A stretch of DNA of 64,000 bases from F23-D06 sp045130275 (GCA_045130275.1 JBGUPL010000021.1:59316-123315); one strand, 5' to 3'. Shown: positions 51,008 to 59,497, counted from the stretch's first letter. Notes: a model not told the origin generated them from the letters alone. A program made the numbers and translations.

Positions 51008-51168
51008 GTTATCAAATAACTACCATACCTAAGTTTGACAAACAGGCGAAAGCTCTATTTTTGCACAAAAGACGGATCGCGACGAGATCGTGTTTCTTTC
51101 AATATACGACAAAAGTGAGCATGAAACCATTACAGACAAACAAATAAGAGATGCATTGAAGTCTGTAT
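51004..51168 (+). pseudogene. RelE-type toxin with internal deletion
   Basis: ATG 51004 reads MSYQITTIPKFDKQAKALFL, the typical RelE-family N-terminus. The proper C-terminus is in another frame at about 51067-51168 (DRDEIVFLSIYDKSEHETIT, DKQIRDALKSV). About 40 central codons expected in the family are missing and the ends are out of frame, so the toxin is dead. Confidence 0.75.
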
Positions 51169-51171
51169 AGG

Positions 51172-51435
51172 TCATATAAGTCTTTTCAACCATCTCTCCA
51201 ACTCTCCTACCCGTGCGCGGTATTTCGCGATCTGTCCTTCGATGAAGTCGTCGCTGAACTTGCGGTCGCAGAAGCCGTTGCCACGGGCCACGTACTCGTC
51301 GTCTTCCAACGAGCCGTACAGGTCCAGATAATTGTCCAAATACTCCTGGTTCTCGCGCAGCAGACGCTTCAGATCCTCCACGTCGGCCTCGAAAGTCTCG
51401 CCTGTGGAATAACGGTATGTTTTCTTTTGGGACAT
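51172..51435 (-). CDS. small hypothetical protein
   Basis: 87-aa charged protein: SQKKTYRYSTGETFEADVED, LKRLLRENQEYLDNYLDLYG, DRKFSDDFIEGQIAKYRARV, GELERWLKRLI. Helical, probably coiled-coil. No family recognised. GC-richer than HicAB next to it, which suggests core origin. Confidence 0.6.
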   Translation of the reverse strand: MSQKKTYRYSTGETFEADVEDLKRLLRENQEYLDNYLDLYGSLEDDEYVARGNGFCDRKFSDDFIEGQIAKYRARVGELERWLKRLI

Positions 51436-51459
51436 GACAGTGACAGATGTTTGCTTCTT

Positions 51460-51795
51460 TTATAACACAACTGAGGCAAGAACCCTCTGGATGTAGGAAT
51501 TCAATGAAACACCCGCCTCTTGTGCTGACATGGCAATCTTGGCGTGTAATTCAGAGGGAATCCTAATGTTGAAGCTACCGCTGTACGATTTGTGAAATGG
51601 CAAATTGTTCTCTTTGCAGTGCTGGATATAATCATCTACAGCATTTTCGAAATCCTGCTTGAGCTCGGAAAGCGTTTGACCTTCATAAGTGATGAGAGTC
51701 TGTTTATCCAAACCCAATACTTTGCCATAGAGTGTGTTGTCTTCAACTTCAGCCTCTATACTGCCAATAAAACCTTTATATTTCAAAGTTTCCAT
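51460..51795 (-). CDS. hicB: HicB-family antitoxin
   Basis: 111-aa antitoxin. N-terminal HicB-like partial RNase-H fold (LKYKGFIGSIEAEVEDNTLY, YEGQTLSELKQDFENAVDDY) and C-terminal ribbon-helix-helix (SFNIRIPSELHAKIAMSAQE, SLNSYIQRVLAS). It neutralises HicA and represses the operon. The start overlaps the HicA stop by one base, so toxin is first and antitoxin second, the usual hicAB order. Operator candidate at 52052-52074. Confidence 0.9.
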   Translation of the reverse strand: METLKYKGFIGSIEAEVEDNTLYGKVLGLDKQTLITYEGQTLSELKQDFENAVDDYIQHCKENNLPFHKSYSGSFNIRIPSELHAKIAMSAQEAGVSLNSYIQRVLASVVL

Positions 51796-52052
51796 TATAT
51801 CAATTCATTATTATCCAAAAAAATCAAAATATCCTTGAGCGCTTTTTCTTTGATAATACTCGCAGGATGTGGTTTATGAGCCAAGTATTGTAATCTCTTT
51901 TTAGAATGATAGAATCTTACTCGGGAACCAGATGTTTTTCCTTTGTTATCTTCTTCAAAACCAAGTTGTTGAAGCAGAGATACTAATTCGGAGTAAGTAA
52001 AGTCCTTAGGCAGACTACGTAAGCGTTTTATTAGTTTTTCTTTCTTGCTCAT
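51795..52052 (-). CDS. hicA: HicA-family toxin (mRNA interferase)
   Basis: 85-aa toxin with double-stranded-RNA-binding-like fold: DFTYSELVSLLQQLGFEEDN, GSRVRFYHSKKRLQYLAHKP, HPASIIKEKALKDILIFL. In classic HicA the catalytic His follows GSH; here GSR-VRFYH places an Arg, as in the HKPHP-containing subgroup. It cuts mRNA in a translation-independent way. It is expressed from the promoter at 52072 with HicB. Confidence 0.9.
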   Translation of the reverse strand: MSKKEKLIKRLRSLPKDFTYSELVSLLQQLGFEEDNKGKTSGSRVRFYHSKKRLQYLAHKPHPASIIKEKALKDILIFLDNNELI

Positions 52053-52074
52053 TGCAACTAAATTTCAGTTGCAA
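52052..52074 (-). promoter_or_regulatory. hicAB operator (8-bp inverted repeat)
   Basis: TTGCAACT at 52052-52059 and AGTTGCAA at 52067-52074 form a 7-base-spaced palindrome. It touches the HicA start codon and overlaps the -7 box, well placed for autorepression by the HicB ribbon-helix-helix. Confidence 0.7.
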
Positions 52075-52079
52075 AAATA
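52072..52079 (-). promoter_or_regulatory. Bacteroidetes -7 promoter element
   Basis: TATTTTTG on the minus strand, 19 bases before HicA. Confidence 0.65.
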
Positions 52080-52232
52080 CACTTTTTTTTGTAACGGCAA
52101 ATATGTTTCTAAAAAATAAAATATGGAAATTCGGTTTTAAGACTATTCTTGTATTTTTTACGACAATTGGGACAACTTTGGACAACTTTTTTTTCGACAT
52201 GTAGTTGTCATGGTTGTAGATGTTGTCGTCCA

Positions 52233-53030
52233 TTATTCACATTGCTTGCCACCGCTTTTCCCCTCTTCAATCGCGGATTCGAGACGGGCGTCATTTTCAA
52301 ACAGTTCTTTCAAGAATTTGTCTTTTTTATTGTCGGCGGAGGCGTTGGAAACACTCTGGCGTTGTTTTTGGAGTTCGAAGGCGGCAAATTCTTCGTCGCT
52401 CACCCCCATCAGCTCCTTGCACTGCTGAAATTCCTCCTTCAGGCTCTCCCCAACAATGCCGCTCATAAAAATGTAAGTGCTATACGGGAATTCCAATGCT
52501 GATTGCAGATCCCAACAATGGGACTTCTGCAGAAATTCGTTCCTGCACGAATCGATTATCATAGTTTCGTAGGCGTCCCGGTCATGATAAAAAGTGGAAA
52601 TCATCTCCACAAAACGCACATTGTCGAGGGTGTTTAGCGTTTCGAAATTGGACGAGAAGATTTGTGCCGTGGTCTTGTCGAAGTGCTCCTGCGGCATACA
52701 ATGGCTGAAAAAGAATCTCTTTTGCTCGAAAAGCGACGTGTCGCGTGCCACTTCGATTTGCAGTTCAAGCCCCTTTCGAAGCATGGAATCGACATGTTCA
52801 ACGAGTTCGATGGAACGGTTCATGTCGTAGAGCACGTACATCACCATCTGCCGCTTGCTTTTCTCTTTTTGCCTTTTGTCTATGAGCGCCGCTGTGCCGA
52901 AGGTGAGCACAATGGAAAACGTGGTGGCGATGAAGGTCATCAGCAGATCCTTCAGCCACGGCCACCGCACAAAATTCGATATTCTGTCAGTGTTGGAAGT
53001 TAAGTTTTTGTTTTTTGTTCCGAATCCCAT
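52233..53030 (-). CDS. single-pass membrane protein, hypothetical
   Basis: 265-aa protein from ATG 53030 (MGFGTKNKNLTSN), chosen because the -7 box at 53049-53056 overlaps an upstream ATG. One membrane segment (LLMTFIATTFSIVLTFGTAA) is followed by a cytoplasmic or periplasmic helical domain (MVMYVLYDMNRSIELVEHVD, SNFETLNTLDNVRFVEMIST, AFELQKQRQSVSNA). This layout resembles small membrane proteins of unknown function common in Bacteroidetes; no domain is named with confidence. Confidence 0.7.
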   Translation of the reverse strand: MGFGTKNKNLTSNTDRISNFVRWPWLKDLLMTFIATTFSIVLTFGTAALIDKRQKEKSKRQMVMYVLYDMNRSIELVEHVDSMLRKGLELQIEVARDTSLFEQKRFFFSHCMPQEHFDKTTAQIFSSNFETLNTLDNVRFVEMISTFYHDRDAYETMIIDSCRNEFLQKSHCWDLQSALEFPYSTYIFMSGIVGESLKEEFQQCKELMGVSDEEFAAFELQKQRQSVSNASADNKKDKFLKELFENDARLESAIEEGKSGGKQCE

Positions 53031-53048
53031 AAACACAAAATTAAGTCG

Positions 53049-53056
53049 CAAAAATA
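53049..53056 (-). promoter_or_regulatory. Bacteroidetes -7 promoter element
   Basis: TATTTTTG on the minus strand, 18 bases before ATG 53030. Confidence 0.6.
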
Positions 53057-53084
53057 CAAATATTTTCGATTAATTATTTGGGCG

Positions 53085-53480
53085 TTCCGGCGCGTAGGAG
53101 GCGATGCTTCCCAACGTCGCAAAATCACCATCATTGCCAAAAATTTACGTCTTTCCAAACGACGATAGAAACGTCGCCTCCTATGCGCCGTCGGGCTTTC
53201 CGCTACAATGATTGCACCATTCCGCCGCCGACGATAAGAGGTGGCGGAACCTCCAACCGTCAATGGATCGCAATATGTTTAACGAAATAATCATCACGGC
53301 GGAATGGTACAATCATTTCCGCTTCAATCCCTAACGCGACACCCGCAACGTCATTCGTGCGAAACATGACCATGCGTGCGACGCAGAAATCTCCTTCGTG
53401 ACCGTGTTTCGCCCCTGTCGGGGCGTTTTGCGACGTTGTGAAACGTCGCCTCCTACCGAGCTTCAACCCCTATCGGGGTT
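53085..53480. repeat. gene-free stretch with GTAGGAGGCGA repeats and GC hairpins
   Basis: CGGCGCGTAGGAGGCGATG (53089-53107) has inverted copies at about 53172-53191 (CGTCGCCTCCTATGCGCCG) and 53440-53456 (GAAACGTCGCCTCCTAC). GCCCCTGTCGGGGC and AACCCCTATCGGGGTT are hairpins at about 53411-53425 and 53465-53480. ATTCCGCCG words also repeat. No gene is seen. Confidence 0.65.
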
Positions 53481-54417
53481 TGGCTGCAACCGCACGCTTC
53501 ATCCGCTCGATGTCCTCTTCAATCCCCTCTTTGCCCCAGCGTTTGGCCCTGCGGTACCAGCGCAACGCCTCGCGCGGATCGGGCTCCACACCCTCGCCGT
53601 TCTCATAACAAATCGCCAGATTGTTGGCCGCTTCCTCATCCATATAAGTGCAGCGAATGGCTTTTTTGTACAGCGCAAATGCCTTGTCGTGGTCGATTTG
53701 GGTACCACGTCCTAAAGAATAGCAAACCCCAAGATTGTTGTATGCCATTGAACATCCATTTTCCACGGCTTTCTGTAGCCAGAAGAACTCTTTGTCGAAA
53801 TCCTTTTCCACATAATCACCATGATGATACAGCAGGGATAGGTTGTATTGCGCATGCCCATACCCTTGTTCCGCCGCTTGTTGCATCATCTTAAAACCCA
53901 AAGGACGGTTCCGGTGAACCCCTTCTCCATAAAAATAACATTCCCCCAATTTGGATATGGCATTGACCTCCCTTCTTTTTGCCACCTTGCGTAACCAATA
54001 GACAGCCAGACGTTTATCCTGCTCTCTATCTCGTTTCTCATTGCTTCCAAACCCCACTAACCCCATTTTCAACAGAACGGCAAGATTGAACATGGCATTT
54101 GTCTCACCTCCTTTTGCGGCACGCTCATACCAATACGCGGCTTTGTCCCAATCAATTTCTTCCACGCCCACTCCATCGTCGTAGGCCAGTCCGAGGTCAA
54201 ATTGGGCCACCACATCACCCCGTTCCGCAGCAATGGTGAACAACTCCACTCCTTTCTCCGGGTCACGCTTCACTTTGCCACGCTTTCCGTAATAGTAGTC
54301 ATACCCTAAATCGGTAATCTCCCAAATCTGTTTCTTGCTTAACGGCTTACCCGATTCACGTAGCGCAATGGCCTTTTCGTAGGTCATCCGGTTCTGATTC
54401 TTATTCGATGTTGCCAT
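53470..54417 (-). CDS. Sel1-repeat (SLR) protein
   Basis: 315-aa protein from ATG 54417 (MATSNKNQNRMTYEKAIALR). At least six Sel1-like repeats of ~36 residues are visible: AQFDLGLAYDDGVGVE, AMFNLAVLLKMGLVGF, AISKLGECYFYGEGVH, AQYNLSLLYHHGDYVE, AYNNLGVCYSLGRGTQ and AANNLAICYENGEGVE. These TPR-like solenoids mediate protein binding. No signal peptide is seen, so it is probably cytoplasmic. The partner is unknown. Promoter at 54444-54451. Confidence 0.88.
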   Translation of the reverse strand: MATSNKNQNRMTYEKAIALRESGKPLSKKQIWEITDLGYDYYYGKRGKVKRDPEKGVELFTIAAERGDVVAQFDLGLAYDDGVGVEEIDWDKAAYWYERAAKGGETNAMFNLAVLLKMGLVGFGSNEKRDREQDKRLAVYWLRKVAKRREVNAISKLGECYFYGEGVHRNRPLGFKMMQQAAEQGYGHAQYNLSLLYHHGDYVEKDFDKEFFWLQKAVENGCSMAYNNLGVCYSLGRGTQIDHDKAFALYKKAIRCTYMDEEAANNLAICYENGEGVEPDPREALRWYRRAKRWGKEGIEEDIERMKRAVAAKPR

Positions 54418-54443
54418 AATTGGATGGATTAGTTTTATCGCGG

Positions 54444-54451
54444 CAAACATA
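54444..54451 (-). promoter_or_regulatory. Bacteroidetes -7 promoter element
   Basis: TATGTTTG on the minus strand, 26 bases before the Sel1 gene. Confidence 0.55.
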
Positions 54452-54507
54452 CGAAAATTTTTGAAAAACTATTGCCTATTGCCTTTTGCCTATTGCCTAA
54501 AAAATAG

Positions 54508-54515
54508 TATCTTTG
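54508..54515 (+). promoter_or_regulatory. Bacteroidetes -7 promoter element
   Basis: TATCTTTG, 24 bases before ATG 54540; TTTTGCCTATTGCC words lie just upstream at 54470-54500. Confidence 0.6.
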
Positions 54516-54539
54516 CCGCATCAAAAAAATACCGAAACT

Positions 54540-56036
54540 ATGCAATTGGAATTCACATTTGAAGATAAAGAATTTATGGCTCAGCGCGGGAGCGAACCCG
54601 CACAGGTGGAACAGCAGTTCGCCAACTTTGAGAAGGGCTTCCCCTTCGCCGACATCGACCGGCCCGCGACTGTGGATGACGGCATCCTGCGCCTCGACGA
54701 GGACCAGGTGGCTGAATTAGAGGCCGAATACCCCTACGCCATCGAGGGCAAAAAGATCGAGAAGTTCGTGCCCGCGTCCGGCGCCGCGTCCCGCATGTTC
54801 AAGGACCTCTACGCCCTGCTGAACGAGAACTTGGACGACAAACAGCAAGAGCTGGCGAAGACCTTCCTCGCCACCCTGCCCCGCTACCCGTTCTACGAGG
54901 CGCTCAAGAAGGCGATGGCTGACAAGCAGCTCGACCTCGATGCGGAAATCCAGAAGGGCAACTTCCGCCTCATCATCCAATATCTTCTTGAGAAAGAGGG
55001 TCTTAACTACGGCAACCTGCCTAAAGGTCTGCTGCTCTTCCACCGCTACGACAACGAAATCCGCACCGCCATCGAGGAGCATTTCGTGGAGGCCGCGCTC
55101 TACGCCACCTCCGGCACCGACGCCTACCTGCACTTCACCGTCTCCGAGCACCATCTGGAGCTCTTCAAGGCGAAAGTAGCCGAAATCCAACCCGTCTATG
55201 AGGAGCGTTTCGGGGTGAAATACCACGTCACCTTTTCCATGCAGGCCGCTTCCACCGACACGCTGGCAGCCACGGAGGACAACCAGCCCTTCCGCGACGA
55301 GAACGGCAAGCTGCTCTTCCGTCCCGGCGGACACGGCACGCTCATCTACAACGTCAACAACCGCGATGCTGACATCCTTTTTGTGAAGAACATCGACAAC
55401 GTCACCAAAGACCAGAACATCGCCCCCACGGTCATCTACAAGAAAGTGTTGGCGGCGTATCTGTCGCAGCTGCAAAGCATTCAGTTCCAGTATCTTAAAA
55501 TCTTAGAAGCCGGCGAGGTGGATCCGATGATGTTGTGCGAGATCATGGACTTCGCCGAGAGCAAGCTGATGATTTCCCTCGATGAGCAACCCACGGCCGA
55601 GGAACTCTACGAGCTGATGAACCGTCCGGTGCGCCTCTGCGGCATGGTGAAGAACGAGGGCGAGCCCGGCGGCGGGCCCTTCTGGGTGCGCGACGCCGAG
55701 GGCAACTGCTCGCTGCAGATCGTGGAGTCGTCGCAGATCGACAAAAACGACCCCGAAAAGCTGGCCATCATGGCGAAGGCCACCCACTTCAACCCCGTCG
55801 ATATGGTCTGCGCCATCAAGAACTACAAGGGCGAGAAGTTCGACCTGTTGCAATACGTCGATCCGAACACGGGCTTCATCTCCTCAAAATCCTATAATGG
55901 CAAAACATTGAAAGCCATGGAGTTACCTGGATTGTGGAACGGTGCGATGGCCAACTGGATCACCATCTTCGTGGAGGTGCCGTTAGCCACGTTCAACCCG
56001 GTGAAGACGGTGTTCGACCTGCTGAAACGGAACTAG
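54540..56036 (+). CDS. DUF4301 family protein
   Basis: 498-aa protein from ATG 54540 (MQLEFTFEDKEFMAQRGSEP). An earlier in-frame start would fall inside the -7 box. Conserved parts are VEQQFANFEKGFPFADIDRP, IEKFVPASGAASRMFKDLYA, LLLFHRYDNEIRTAIEEHFV and LFRPGGHGTLIYNVNNRDAD. The resemblance of PASGAASRMFK and GGHGTLI to nucleotidyl-sugar pyrophosphorylase-like loops has been noted for this family, but its reaction is unknown. It is confined to Bacteroidetes. Stand-alone gene. Confidence 0.85.
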   Translation: MQLEFTFEDKEFMAQRGSEPAQVEQQFANFEKGFPFADIDRPATVDDGILRLDEDQVAELEAEYPYAIEGKKIEKFVPASGAASRMFKDLYALLNENLDDKQQELAKTFLATLPRYPFYEALKKAMADKQLDLDAEIQKGNFRLIIQYLLEKEGLNYGNLPKGLLLFHRYDNEIRTAIEEHFVEAALYATSGTDAYLHFTVSEHHLELFKAKVAEIQPVYEERFGVKYHVTFSMQAASTDTLAATEDNQPFRDENGKLLFRPGGHGTLIYNVNNRDADILFVKNIDNVTKDQNIAPTVIYKKVLAAYLSQLQSIQFQYLKILEAGEVDPMMLCEIMDFAESKLMISLDEQPTAEELYELMNRPVRLCGMVKNEGEPGGGPFWVRDAEGNCSLQIVESSQIDKNDPEKLAIMAKATHFNPVDMVCAIKNYKGEKFDLLQYVDPNTGFISSKSYNGKTLKAMELPGLWNGAMANWITIFVEVPLATFNPVKTVFDLLKRN

Positions 56037-56072
56037 GAGTCTCATCGAGTGTGAGTGATGCGCTAAAAATCG

Positions 56073-56080
56073 TATTTTTG
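56073..56080 (+). promoter_or_regulatory. Bacteroidetes -7 promoter element
   Basis: TATTTTTG, 21 bases before ATG 56102, with an AAGGAG ribosome-binding site between them (rare in this phylum). Confidence 0.6.
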
Positions 56081-56101
56081 CCGCCATAAAAAAAAGGAGT
56101 T

Positions 56102-58165
56102 ATGTCATTCACAAACCCTCTGATGCTCATTGGTCTCGCGGCCATTTTGGTCCCGATCATCATACACCTCTTCAATTTCAGAAGATACAAAACCATCTAC
56201 TTCTCCAACGTTCAGATGTTGGAGGACATTCAGAAAAAGACAAAGCGCGCCTCGCAGCTACAACAGCTCGTCGTCTTGATGCTGAGAATTTTGGGCATTG
56301 CTTGTCTGGTGTTGGCGTGTGCCCAGCCATTCTTGCGCGGGAGCGACAAATCTGCCAGAAAAGGCAATGTGGTTTCCGTTTTTGTGGACAACTCCTACTC
56401 CATGGAGACGGAAAGCAAGAGCGGTTCCCGTCTTTATGATGCGGTGGACGCTGCCAAAAACATTGTTCAGGCCTTCGATTTCTCCGACGACTTTGTGCTC
56501 ACCACGCAGGATTTCACCGGCGAGGAATCGCACATCCTCAACAAAGACCAAATCCTGGAGATGCTCGATCGAATAGCAGTGTCCCCCAACAGTCACTCCT
56601 TCAAGGAAATACATTCGTTTGAAACACACACCTTGCAGAACTCCAACAAAGCGAACGTTATCCACTACTACATCTCAGACTTCCAGAAGAACAATTTCGA
56701 CATGTCCGTTCTTCGCAACGATTCCTCATCGCACATCGGTTTGATACCCACTCCGGCCGGGCAGTTGAGCAATGTGGGCGTTGACAGTTGCTGGTTCCTG
56801 ACTCCTGTCTTCCGTTTGGACAACACGGTGACCCTTATTGCCCGCATCCACAATTACGGCAGCGAGGACATCCAGAAAGTGCCAGTCAAACTGCATGTCA
56901 ACGGGAAACAAAAAGCCATCGCCGCCATCGACATTTCTGCAGGCAGCTACACGGACTGCCACATGACCTACCGCATTGACGAGCCGGGGAGCAACTGCGG
57001 ACAAGTCAGCATCGAGGACGCTCCCATCACCTTTGACAACGACCTGTTCTTCACATACGATGTGTCTGACAACAGCACGGTCACCGTGATATACGACAAA
57101 GAACCGAACCGCTTCCTAACAGCGCTTTATGGCAAAGATTCCGTTTTTATTTACCAGCCAATGCCTTATCAGCAAGTCAATTACACCCAATTACGGCAAA
57201 GTTCTGTGGTGGTGCTGAACGAGGTCCCGACCGTGTCATCGGGTTTGGCGGATGAGCTGACAAAGTTCGTCAAGGCCGGCGGTACGTTGTTGGTGTTCCC
57301 TTCTGAAAAAGCGGACAAGAGTCTCAACAATCTGTTGCAGTCGCTCAAGACGGGCATCTACGGTGGTGTTTCCAAAAACAAGCTGAAATGCCAGATGGTG
57401 AACACGGAGAGCATCTATTTCAAAGGGGCGTTGGAAACCGAGGAATCGCGCATTGATATGCCGCAGACGCTGCAGCATTTTGCCATTTCGGGTGGCGGGA
57501 ACGGCAATGAGTTGATCATGGCCTTGGAAGATCACTCGCCACTGTTGGTCTCTTATCCTGTTGAGTCCGGGAAAGTGATTTTGTCGGCCGTGGCCATGAA
57601 TGACGACTGGGGGAATGCCCATCGCCACGCTCTTTTCTTCGTTCCGCTGCATAACATCGGCATCATGAATGCCGTACAGCAGAAACTTTACAATCTCATC
57701 GGCATCGACCAGATGCAGCGCGTGACGCTCCCTTCCGACCGTTCTGACGAGGCCGTGGTGTTGCGGGCACGAAAAGGCGGTGAGGAGTTCATCCCGGAAC
57801 AACGCCGTTTGGGCAATGAGACAGCCTTGTATTTCCACAATCAAGCGCACACGAGCGACTGGTACGACATTATGCGTGGCGGACAGGTGCTGGGAACCAT
57901 TGCCTTCAACCTGAACCGCAAAGAATCAGACCTTTCCTGCTACGATGAGGAAGAACTCAAAAAAATGGCCTCGGAATTTGGCGAAAACACCGCTGTCGTC
58001 AGCGCCGACACGAAAAACATAGCCAAAAGCGTGAGTGACCGACTGAACGGAAAACCCTTGTGGCCATGGTTCCTGATCCTCTCTTTGCTCTGTTTCTTGA
58101 CGGAAATCGCCTTGCTGCGTTTCTGGGGGAAACCCTCCTTGAACGAGGAAGGTCCGAGAGAATAG
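56102..58165 (+). CDS. BatA-type membrane protein
   Basis: 687-aa protein. It opens with the BatA/aerotolerance N-terminal domain (MSFTNPLMLIGLAAILVPII, IHLFNFRRYKTIYFSNVQML) and a second membrane segment (LVVLMLRILGIACLVLACAQ). A von Willebrand factor A-like fold follows (VVSVFVDNSYSMETESKSGS, with the MIDAS-type D-x-S-x-S seen as DNSYSM). A long periplasmic beta region follows, and a final membrane segment (LWPWFLILSLLCFLTEIALL). Homologues act in envelope stress or cell-wall-related processes. It is not adjacent to other bat genes, so the specific task is open. Confidence 0.85.
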   Translation: MSFTNPLMLIGLAAILVPIIIHLFNFRRYKTIYFSNVQMLEDIQKKTKRASQLQQLVVLMLRILGIACLVLACAQPFLRGSDKSARKGNVVSVFVDNSYSMETESKSGSRLYDAVDAAKNIVQAFDFSDDFVLTTQDFTGEESHILNKDQILEMLDRIAVSPNSHSFKEIHSFETHTLQNSNKANVIHYYISDFQKNNFDMSVLRNDSSSHIGLIPTPAGQLSNVGVDSCWFLTPVFRLDNTVTLIARIHNYGSEDIQKVPVKLHVNGKQKAIAAIDISAGSYTDCHMTYRIDEPGSNCGQVSIEDAPITFDNDLFFTYDVSDNSTVTVIYDKEPNRFLTALYGKDSVFIYQPMPYQQVNYTQLRQSSVVVLNEVPTVSSGLADELTKFVKAGGTLLVFPSEKADKSLNNLLQSLKTGIYGGVSKNKLKCQMVNTESIYFKGALETEESRIDMPQTLQHFAISGGGNGNELIMALEDHSPLLVSYPVESGKVILSAVAMNDDWGNAHRHALFFVPLHNIGIMNAVQQKLYNLIGIDQMQRVTLPSDRSDEAVVLRARKGGEEFIPEQRRLGNETALYFHNQAHTSDWYDIMRGGQVLGTIAFNLNRKESDLSCYDEEELKKMASEFGENTAVVSADTKNIAKSVSDRLNGKPLWPWFLILSLLCFLTEIALLRFWGKPSLNEEGPRE

Positions 58166-58216
58166 ATATTAGGCATTAAAAGGAAATATACGAGTAGGGG
58201 CGAAAATGTTTCGCCC

Positions 58217-59473
58217 CTATATTTGTTCTGATAACCCCGGATAGGATTTCTCCAGACACCCCACATTATCCAAAACCGCACCCGGGAACAGCAGAAACGC
58301 CATCGCCAAGCGGTGGTCGTGGTGCGTGTCGAATGACGCAGCCGGCACTATCTGCCCGCCTCTGCCACAAACGCGCAGCACATTATCGGATAATTCAATT
58401 TCTGCGTAGGGAGCCAGCTGTTCGGCCAGCGACTGTAACCGATCCGATTCCTTATAGCGCAGGTTCCGCACATTTTGGAAAGTGATGTCGGCGGGAAGAA
58501 GGGCGGCGAGGGCGGCCATCACCGGCACGGTGTCGAGGTTGTCGCGCACGTCCAACGCCATGCGAGGCATCGCCGCCAACGGTTTGGCAACAATTTCGAT
58601 GCACGAGGGCGTGGAGTCGCCATGCATTGCGTCTTCACGCACAGACACATCCAACATGTTGAACCATTTGGCGACAATCGAATCCCCCTGTATGGAATTC
58701 AGCGACAAGGGCGCGAGGAGATATTCGTTCCCGGGATGCAGGCGGGCGTGCGCGAACCAGAAGAGGGCCGCGCTCCAGTCGCCGGGTGCACCTACGGGAA
58801 TGTCGGGCACCTCCACACCGGGCACTTCCACAGGCCAGTCGCGGGTGAGCGCAAGCGTCATACGCAGGTACGACAACGACGGGATGTCCGTAGTGGTGAG
58901 ACGCAACGTTTTGAGTCCCAGCAGCGGAGCCGCCAGGACCAATGCGGAGGCCATCTGCGAGGATTGGGAGGCATCGATGGTTAACGACAAACTATTACCG
59001 TCATTGGTATTGGTTTCGCTACTTTGTAGAGACGCAATGCATTGCGTCTCTACAGAACGGAATTGTTTCCCTAAAATCAGCCATCCGTCCTCTACCCTTT
59101 CAATGTCCGCACCGATACTGCGAAGCACGTCCACCAAGGGCATTATCGGGCGTTGAAGCAAGCGTGGCGTACCCGTAAGCAGCCATCTGCCCGGCGTGGC
59201 GGCAAGGATCGGCATCAGGAAGCGGTAGGCGGCACCGCAGTCCACCACGTCAATGGTAACCGGATGGAGGGACGGATTACTGCGTTGTGGAGACGCGCCA
59301 TGATGCGTCTCTACGGAGGCACCGCGCAGGACCTGCAATGCGTGCCACGTAACGCGCACATCGCTGCCGTCCGCGTCCGTCACGGACGGAATTTCCCCTC
59401 CTCGCACGTGGGCATTCACCATTTGGCGAATCTTAATACTTTTATTGTCAGGTAGTTGTAGATGATACCGCAT
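58217..59473 (-). CDS. aroA: 3-phosphoshikimate 1-carboxyvinyltransferase (EPSP synthase) carrying coding palindromes
   Basis: 418-aa shikimate-pathway enzyme joining shikimate-3-phosphate and phosphoenolpyruvate. Recognisable are LQLPDNKSIKIRQMV (the usual SKSxSxR replaced by a Bacteroidetes variant), GAAYRFLMPILAATPGRWLL, TGTPRLLQRPIMPLVDVLRS, DASQSSQMASALVLAAPLLG, DIPSLSYLRMT, RYKESDRLQSLAEQL and THHDHRLAMAFLL. Within the coding sequence lie three palindromic segments (58611-58638, 59025-59054, 59285-59316) translated as REDAMHGDSTP, VETQCIASLQS and VETHHGASPQR. All fall between conserved motifs. ATG 59473 follows a TACTTTTG box at 59490-59497. Confidence 0.9.
   Translation of the reverse strand: MRYHLQLPDNKSIKIRQMVNAHVRGGEIPSVTDADGSDVRVTWHALQVLRGASVETHHGASPQRSNPSLHPVTIDVVDCGAAYRFLMPILAATPGRWLLTGTPRLLQRPIMPLVDVLRSIGADIERVEDGWLILGKQFRSVETQCIASLQSSETNTNDGNSLSLTIDASQSSQMASALVLAAPLLGLKTLRLTTTDIPSLSYLRMTLALTRDWPVEVPGVEVPDIPVGAPGDWSAALFWFAHARLHPGNEYLLAPLSLNSIQGDSIVAKWFNMLDVSVREDAMHGDSTPSCIEIVAKPLAAMPRMALDVRDNLDTVPVMAALAALLPADITFQNVRNLRYKESDRLQSLAEQLAPYAEIELSDNVLRVCGRGGQIVPAASFDTHHDHRLAMAFLLFPGAVLDNVGCLEKSYPGLSEQI
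58611..58638. repeat. degenerate palindrome of the GAGACGCAATG family inside aroA
   Basis: GTGGAGTCGCCATG followed by CATTGCGTCTTCAC, a worn copy of the element at 36966 and 59025. Read in a different frame from the other two copies. Confidence 0.6.
59025..59054. repeat. 30-bp perfect palindrome inside aroA
   Basis: Identical, base for base, to 36966-36995: TGTAGAGACGCAATG plus its exact inverse. Confidence 0.9.
59285..59316. repeat. degenerate palindrome inside aroA
   Basis: TTGTGGAGACGCG and GCGTCTCTACGG arms around CCATGAT; translated in the same frame as the 59025 copy. Confidence 0.65.
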
Positions 59474-59489
59474 ACGCAAATTGCATAGG

Positions 59490-59497
59490 CAAAAGTA
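59490..59497 (-). promoter_or_regulatory. Bacteroidetes -7 promoter element
   Basis: TACTTTTG on the minus strand, 16 bases before aroA. Confidence 0.6.
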
